From Vanilla planifolia (lineage: Eukaryota; Streptophyta; Magnoliopsida; Asparagales; Orchidaceae): DNA of 64,000 nucleotides. Positions 57,600 through 64,000 of this stretch are shown here, piece by piece. Where the stretch lies: the NCBI GenBank assembly GCA_023846275.1, contig CM043875.1:6832626-6896625 (forward strand), in the 5' to 3' direction. The position numbers and the translations under genes were made by a program. Each line of letters begins with the position of its first letter. Position 1 is the first letter of the stretch. The notes under the pieces were generated by a model, which saw only the letters and a program-made list of their open reading frames with translations, was not told the DNA's origin and did not search any database.

Positions 57600-60500
57600 A
57601 GGCTATACATAATAATTTTTAGATATTATAAATCCTATGTAGGTTGGGACTTGCTTGATAGTATTTAGATGCTATTAGATATCCCTACATATAGAAGAGT
57701 CTCCTTGGCAGCCCTTATGTTGAAAGGTGCTGCACAAAATTGGTAGGCTAGTTAAAAAATCAAATTTAGAAATATCTTAACAAGATTTATACTAAATCTT
57801 TTAGGAATGGTTTATACCTTCATTAGTAAAGAATCAAATATGGGATTAATTGAATAGATTTTATCAAGCAAGTTTGACTTTAACTTATGAGCAAAAATTT
57901 TTATCTCTTGTCAAATATATTCCTTAGATGATGGCTATAAAAGAATAGAAGTTATATATGTTAAGAATAAGGCTCCAAGATTATATTAAAAGTATTATGG
58001 CTCCTTTAAACTTTTTCTCATATAGAGAATTGATAAAGTCAGCTTATTGAATAGAACCAAAACAAAAGAAGAGATCCAAGTTTAAGAAAAAGAACGAGAT
58101 CCAATTTTGCATATAGGAGTATATCTAAATTCAAGCAGCCAATCACAAATGAATCAAAGCCACAATCTTCTATAGCTTTTGTTTGAATCGAGAATTGGCT
58201 AAAAGTCTTAAAATAAAAGTTGTACAAACTTTCACTACAGGGAATGCCACAAATCAAAGTAATTAAATGCTATAGTGTCAATAAATCAACCTTATTGTTA
58301 TATATTATCCTCTAATATTGAAGGAGAAAAATAAGTCAATGAACTAGTGGTGGAATAAAACTATCAAGGACCCCATGGCAATAAAACCTAGTAATACATT
58401 TTATGGTACATATGGTAATAGTTAAGGGTAGTCTTTTATAATGCCATAGTAGAATACATAATTTTATATATATAACAACTCTATTTGATTATTGTATATC
58501 AAATTCTATTATATAAGTTAATTTGATTATAAGTTTATTAGTTGAATTATAAGTACTAGAAACTTCTATTGTGATAAAACTTTCTACAAGAGAGAAATTA
58601 AAAGTGAAAAAAATATGTCAAATAGGATATAAAAATCAATAAGACATTTTTTGAATCCAATTTGATTATTATAAATCTATCAAAACTTGACATCATTCTC
58701 AAAATCAATTGTCTAGTTTCCCATTAAGTCATTAGTGATTATTAAGAGAAGAAATTAAAAATTTATATAATATGTTTTAGTTTATGTTAGTGATTGCAAG
58801 AAAGTTCCTATAATATTAGCTTTGAAACCTAGAGATTTATAAGTAAAGGATGTGAGTGTTATCTTGCTGTAATATAATAAGTTGTGAGCACAAAATTACT
58901 ATTACACAAAGTTCTAGTGGTGTGTGAATATTTGGATATTTTTCATAAATATTTTCAAAAAATATCACATGATAGAGAAATTGAATTTGTCATTAATTAG
59001 GTAACAAGTGCATAACAAATCCCTAAAGCATCAAATCAAATGGTACCATTTGAATTATAATAGTTGAAGGTACAATTGAAAGACTTAATTAATAAAGGCT
59101 TTATTAAACCTAACATATACCATCAAAGTGCACCTCTATTTTAAATGAAAAAGAATGATGAAAGTTTAAAAATGTGTATTGATTATAAAGAATTAAAAAA
59201 ATCATTATTATGAACAAATATCTATTACTTAGAATAGATAAACTATTTGATCAATAATAAGGAGCTAAAATATTTTCAAAGATTGACTTGGGATATGCTT
59301 GTCATCAATTAAAGATAAGAAAAAAAGGCAATCTAAAAACTTTTTATATAACCAGATATTGTCATTTTGAATTCTTGAATTACTTTTTTGATTAACAAAT
59401 AATCTAGAAGCCTTTATGGACTTGATGAACAAGGTGTTCAAGTAATAATTAGATCAATTTATTATTATTTTTATTGATGACATCTTAATTTAATTTAAAG
59501 TAGAATAAAGTATAAAAAGCATCTACATCTTATTTTGTAGAGACTATGGGAGCACTAATTAAATGCAAAAGTTTTAAAAATATATATATATATATTTTGA
59601 GACACATGATCAATGTTGAAGGAATCCCTATTGACTCCCAAAAAAATAGTGGCTATCATAGAATAGTGTATGCTTATCAATGTAACTAAAGTGCAAAATG
59701 TTTTGGGTTTAATTAAGTATTATCAAAAATTTACAAAAAGATGTTCTCAAGTTATAATATCATTTACAAAATTAATGAAAAAGACAATAATCTCTAAATA
59801 GAATTCGAATTATAAAAAATATTTTCAAAATTCAAAGGAGAAATTAACCTTAGCACCTTTTTGCATTACTTGAGAGAGAAATGGAATTTCAAGTATATGT
59901 TGATGCATGTCTGTAAGTACTTAGGTGTATATTAATATAGAAGGGTAGAGTTATAGTATATACTTCAAGACAATTACAATCTCATGAAAGAAATTATCCT
60001 ATAAATAACCTTAAATTTTTTATAAATATGCTTTCTTTGAAAATTTGGAGACACTACCTAACGATTACTAGTTTACTACCATAAAGATTATGCATGAAGT
60101 TTTTTAATCATCTAGGTAAGCACATTATTATGGTTGATGCATTCAGCCAAAAAGCTAGTCTTCATAGCATAATATATCTAGCTTGGAAGAAATACAACTA
60201 ATTGAAAAAAATAAATTATCTAGAATTGAATGTAATATCAATAGTTGCTTGAAGAAAATTTTCTTAATTAACTATTATATAAGAGTGGTTATATGCTTTG
60301 AAAGATGCTTAATATGGAGATAAATACATCAAATAAAGGTTAGACTTACTAAAAGAATGGAGTTTTATTTTATAAAAATAAAATATGCATTATTGTAATA
60401 GGAGAATGAAAACAAATTTTACTAAAAGAGGCTCTTAAAAAAATAGCCAATATAACTAAGAGTTACAAAGATATACCATAACTTGAAACAAAGACTTCAA

Positions 60501-61690
60501 TGTAATGGTAAGAAGGATATCTATGATTATGTGAGCAAGTGTAAATATATCAAAAGTGAAATGAAAGCAACAGAGACCAAGTGAGTTGTTATAATCCTTT
60601 TCCATTTCAGTGTAAAAATGAGAAGAAATATTAATAGAGCTTGTAGTTGGATTATCAAGGGCTAATCAAGGACATGATGTCATATGAGTGATAGTTGATA
60701 AATTAATAAAATAAACTCATTTCTTACTTATTAGAATAACTTATATAACTAAAAGATTAGTACAAATCTATATTGATTAAAATATAATATTACATAAACT
60801 ATCAAAAGTAATTATATCTAATAGAGATTTTAAATTTATCTTATATTTTTGGAGAAAAGTGCATGAAGCATTTGGTATTCAACTAAAATTTAGCAAAGTG
60901 TTTCATTCCCAAACAATTAGATAAACTAAAATAACTATAAAGCCACTAGAAGATATATTGAGATTATGTATTTTAGATTTTAATGATAGATAAGATATCC
61001 ATTTGGTATTAATTGAATTCACTTATAATAATATTTATCAATCTAACATAGAAATGGTATTGTATGAGACACCATATGATAGAAAATATCAATCACCACT
61101 GTGTTAATTTAAAGCAAGTGATCTTAGTTAGGGTTAGAGTTGATAGATGAAACTACCCAAAAGATTTAGATGATTTGAGAAAAAATACAGAAAACATATG
61201 ATCAATAAAGAAAGAACTTTGATATAAAGCATAAAAAGATAGAGTTTTAAGAAAGAGAAAATGTTTTCCTAAAAATAAGTCCAATTATTAGATTTGTAAA
61301 GGAAAGAAACTAAAACCAAGTTATATTGAACCTTTTCAAATATCAAAAAGAGTCAAAGATTTTGCATATAGAATAATGCTACCTCCATCATTAATGGGTG
61401 TGTGTAATGTATTCTATATTTTAGCTCTATGGACATACATTACTAATTTGTCACATGTAGTGTAATATGATCCAAATGCTATGGGAGTGAAATAGAATTT
61501 GAGCAATGAAGAGAATCCTATAAGGATTCTAGCTAAAGAAATCAAGTAATTCAAAAAAGAAACATTTTCAATGATTAAAATACAAATGTAAAACCAAACA
61601 AAACATGAAGCTACATGGGAACAAGAGGATGAGATAAGAAAGTACCCAGAGCTATTCTAAATTTTTAAGAAACATTTCTTACAAATATGA
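57600..61690 (+). pseudogene. Nearly full-length but decayed Ty3/gypsy gag-pol
   Basis: Recognisable pieces appear in gypsy order on the plus strand. Gag has SLAALMLKGAAQNW near 57700 and YIKSIMAPLNFFSYRELIKSAY near 57985-58050. The protease tail is near 58660-58740. RT has GFIKP near 59097, MCIDYKELKK near 59175 and a Tyr/Ile-DD-type site near 59475. RNase H has SRQLQSHERNYP-like near 59970 and MVDAFSQK near 60135. Integrase has ISNRDFKF near 60820 and FGIQLKFSKVFHSQT near 60870-60920, and the chromovirus-like end HEATWEQEDEIRKYPELF is near 61605-61660. Stops and frameshifts are present throughout. A TGTAACATC string at about 61696 may mark the following LTR. Confidence 0.8.
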
Positions 61691-61920
61691 GAGAATTGTA
61701 ACATCGTTAATTATTAAACTAGGTATAAATTAACTTGTCTCATAAAACATGCCAAATCATAAAAAATATAAAATATTATAAAATATAAAATAAAATTATA
61801 ATTAAATAAAACTCATTGAGATAAGTTTAATAATATTTATTTTATCTTAATAAGAGCTTCTTTGAAATTATTATAAATTTTTGAAGTTAATGAGTAAAAT
61901 ACTAATATATTATTTCATAT

Positions 61921-62010
<90 letters not shown>

Positions 62011-62960
62011 CCTTTTTTTTGTTTTTTTAAAAATAATTTTATTTTTTTTCCTCTAATCATGCTTGATAGCTCCATTTTTATGTTTTGATTTAGTGCAACT
62101 GACTGAAAATTTTGTCGAAAGCTTATCTTAGTAGTGATAAGAGTTGCATGAACCATTGAAACCTTAAGGAAATCAAGGAGAATGAGAAGCTTTGTGCAAC
62201 AACGAGGATCCCATGAGTGCCTAAACTGACATTTTTTCTTCTTGATCTCAATTTCCCTATTTTATAGTAAGGTTTTTCAGGATTAAGTCATAATCAAATT
62301 TTTTACTTTGCCATTAGGTTGATTAGAAGAGAAATCCTTAAAGATTTACAAGTTAGGTTATGAGAAAGGGATAAACAAAGGAAAAGCAAAAAAAGAAAAT
62401 TTCAACAATTAGAAGGGATTGTGTAATAAATAAATTACAAATCTTAATAAATTTTAATTATACAATTTTTTATGTTGAGTTAAGGCATGTGTTTCATGAT
62501 AGGTTGAACTTAAAGGTTAAGAAATTTGACTGGCAACAAGATCAGACATATAAAATGAAAAACTCTTAAGATAAACACTATAAGGAGAATATTATATTCA
62601 TGTTAGTAATGTACTATTGATTTACTGTGCCTGCGACCTCATATAAGAATCCTTCATGAAGTATATGATTTGATACACTATTATTGTCTTACATTATGCT
62701 ACTATATAAGAGTTAGTATTTACTACTAGATGTATGTCTTGTATATTATAATGTAATATATATGGAATTATTTAGCATTCATAATTATGTAAGTATGATA
62801 CTTTATGTATTATTGTGATACATACATCTAGTAACATACAGTGAAATTGAGAAAACCATGCAACAATGTAAAACAAGAAAATTTCCATTAAAATTTGATT
62901 AAAAGGAATAATAATCAATAAAACTCTATAATATAAAATATGTTGTTCTTTATAATTAGT
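61691..62960. other. LTR-like AT-rich DNA after the gypsy remnant
   Basis: Begins with TGTAACATCG near 61696, a plausible LTR start. Apart from the (TA)n tract and GTATGAT-like strings near 62790, nothing is recognisable and there is no gene. Confidence 0.45.
61927..62007. repeat. (TA)n microsatellite
   Basis: About 40 uninterrupted TA units. Confidence 0.95.
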
Positions 62961-62961
62961 A

Positions 62962-63130
62962 ACCAGTGTACATAAGAATGAGATTTACTATTATGAGATG
63001 GCTACTGACCAGTGTGCCACATGATTGATATTTGCTATTGTGAGATCCTTAGTAACCAGTGAGTCACATGATTAATATTTTCCATTAAGGTGTACCTAAT
63101 GACCAGTGTTCCACATGATTAAGATTGTCA
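62962..63130. repeat. About 47-bp tandem repeat, four copies
   Basis: ACCAGTG marks unit starts at 62962, 63008, 63055 and 63102 (periods 46, 47, 47). Copies 2-4 share CACATGATTRATATT; copy 1 is the most diverged and copy 4 is partial. Confidence 0.88.
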
Positions 63131-63816
63131 CAAAAATATGATCATTAAAAATATTAAAAGATTAAACATGAATGTGTATAAAAATATGATATGATTAATG
63201 AATAATTAAACTTTTTATTATAACTAAATAAATTAAAAAAAAGATACTAACTATTTATCTTGAGAGAGTAAGAATAGTAGTATGACCATCATAAGGTTTT
63301 CTTAGTTAAGTAAAAATAAGTATTGATAAATAAGATCACATTAAGAAACAAAATAAAATAATAAGAAACTACATTATATTTTCTATTTATTTCTAGAGTT
63401 CATAGCATATTTTCTTTTATAGCATATCACGATTCTTATTATATATAATTTTAAATGAGCTTCTACTTATTTATTTTTTTAGTTTGTATATATGATTAGA
63501 CCCTACATACAATTATCCCAAAATATTTGTTCATTTGTATATCTAATTAATGTTAGTAGTTTAGTAGCTTATGATAGTTGGCCCAAACTTTTATTTGGAA
63601 CTAATCTTTTAGGTATTTTGAAACCACAATAAAAGAGGATCATTCATAAGAATTTCTTACATGAAAGAAGTTACAAAGGTTTTGTACTAAAATTTTTTTA
63701 ATTATATGTTGCATTTAGTGATATCTATATTAAAAATCTAGATATAATAGTTAAGTGAAATTATGGATCTATGAAATGTGATTACAGGAATGGTATGAAT
63801 CATTTTGGTATACAAT

Positions 63817-63896
<80 letters not shown>

Positions 63897-64000
63897 CATG
63901 GTATGTTATATTTGTTAATACATATGATGTATTATTGAAATTGTAAATTAAAAAATGAAAAAATCTAGAAAAAAATTGCGACAATTTGAAATATAAAATT
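63131..64000. other. AT-rich DNA, no gene seen
   Basis: No coding feature. The Tyr/Ile-rich minus-strand frame spanning 63769-63984 is a product of the (AT)n tract. Confidence 0.6.
63820..63891. repeat. (AT)n microsatellite
   Basis: About 36 uninterrupted AT units. Confidence 0.95.

Noticed and set aside
63769-63984. Protein with a long Tyr-Ile repeat
   Set aside because: Translation of the (AT)n tract.

Overview
The window is nuclear DNA of a flowering plant, probably a monocot. It shows spliced plant genes with GT/AG introns, GC-richer gene ends in a very AT-rich background, and many LTR-retrotransposon remains. The monocot call rests on composition and general protein resemblance only. 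I see no bacterial, organellar or CRISPR features and no tRNA or rRNA.

Three protein genes look intact. (1) 5246-6265 (+): an intronless 339-residue C2H2 zinc-finger repressor of the ZAT1/ZAT4/ZAT9 type, with three fingers and a C-terminal EAR motif. (2) 8498-13724 (-): a five-exon, 476-residue GT8 glycosyltransferase of the PGSIP7/PGSIP8 clade; exon phases all agree and its two long introns hold repeat-like DNA. (3) 37984-39567 (+): a five-exon, 358-residue QWRF-motif protein (QWRF7/AUG8-like, microtubule-associated), with every intron in phase 0.

The rest is mostly transposon sediment. 14.2-15.6 kb holds a GC-richer LTR-like repeat with 92-bp tandem units; decayed relatives lie at 22.9-24.2 kb and, inverted, near 47.6 kb. 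16.1-16.9 kb is a truncated LINE with a broken RNase H domain. 19.3-20.1, 34.2-36.2, 49.9-50.8, 53.6-54.2, 56.3-56.6 and 57.6-61.7 kb are Ty3/gypsy remnants in various stages of decay. 22490-22835 is an intronless, broken copy of an actin-depolymerizing factor gene.

Two younger insertions can be bounded exactly by target-site duplications. One is a rearranged Tekay/Del-like Ty3/gypsy element (26988-33778, TSD GTTAT) whose left LTR body is inverted relative to the right one, so a near-identical inverted repeat of about 0.98 kb surrounds a gag-less pol. The other is a 2357-bp solo LTR (42219-44575, TSD GTGCA) carrying palindrome-ended 61-bp subrepeats. The right part (44.6-64 kb) has no convincing host gene and contains segmental tandem duplications, short tandem repeats and (AT)n tracts.

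The three host genes are not an operon or evident cluster. They are separate islands for transcriptional repression, Golgi/secretory glycosylation and microtubule function.
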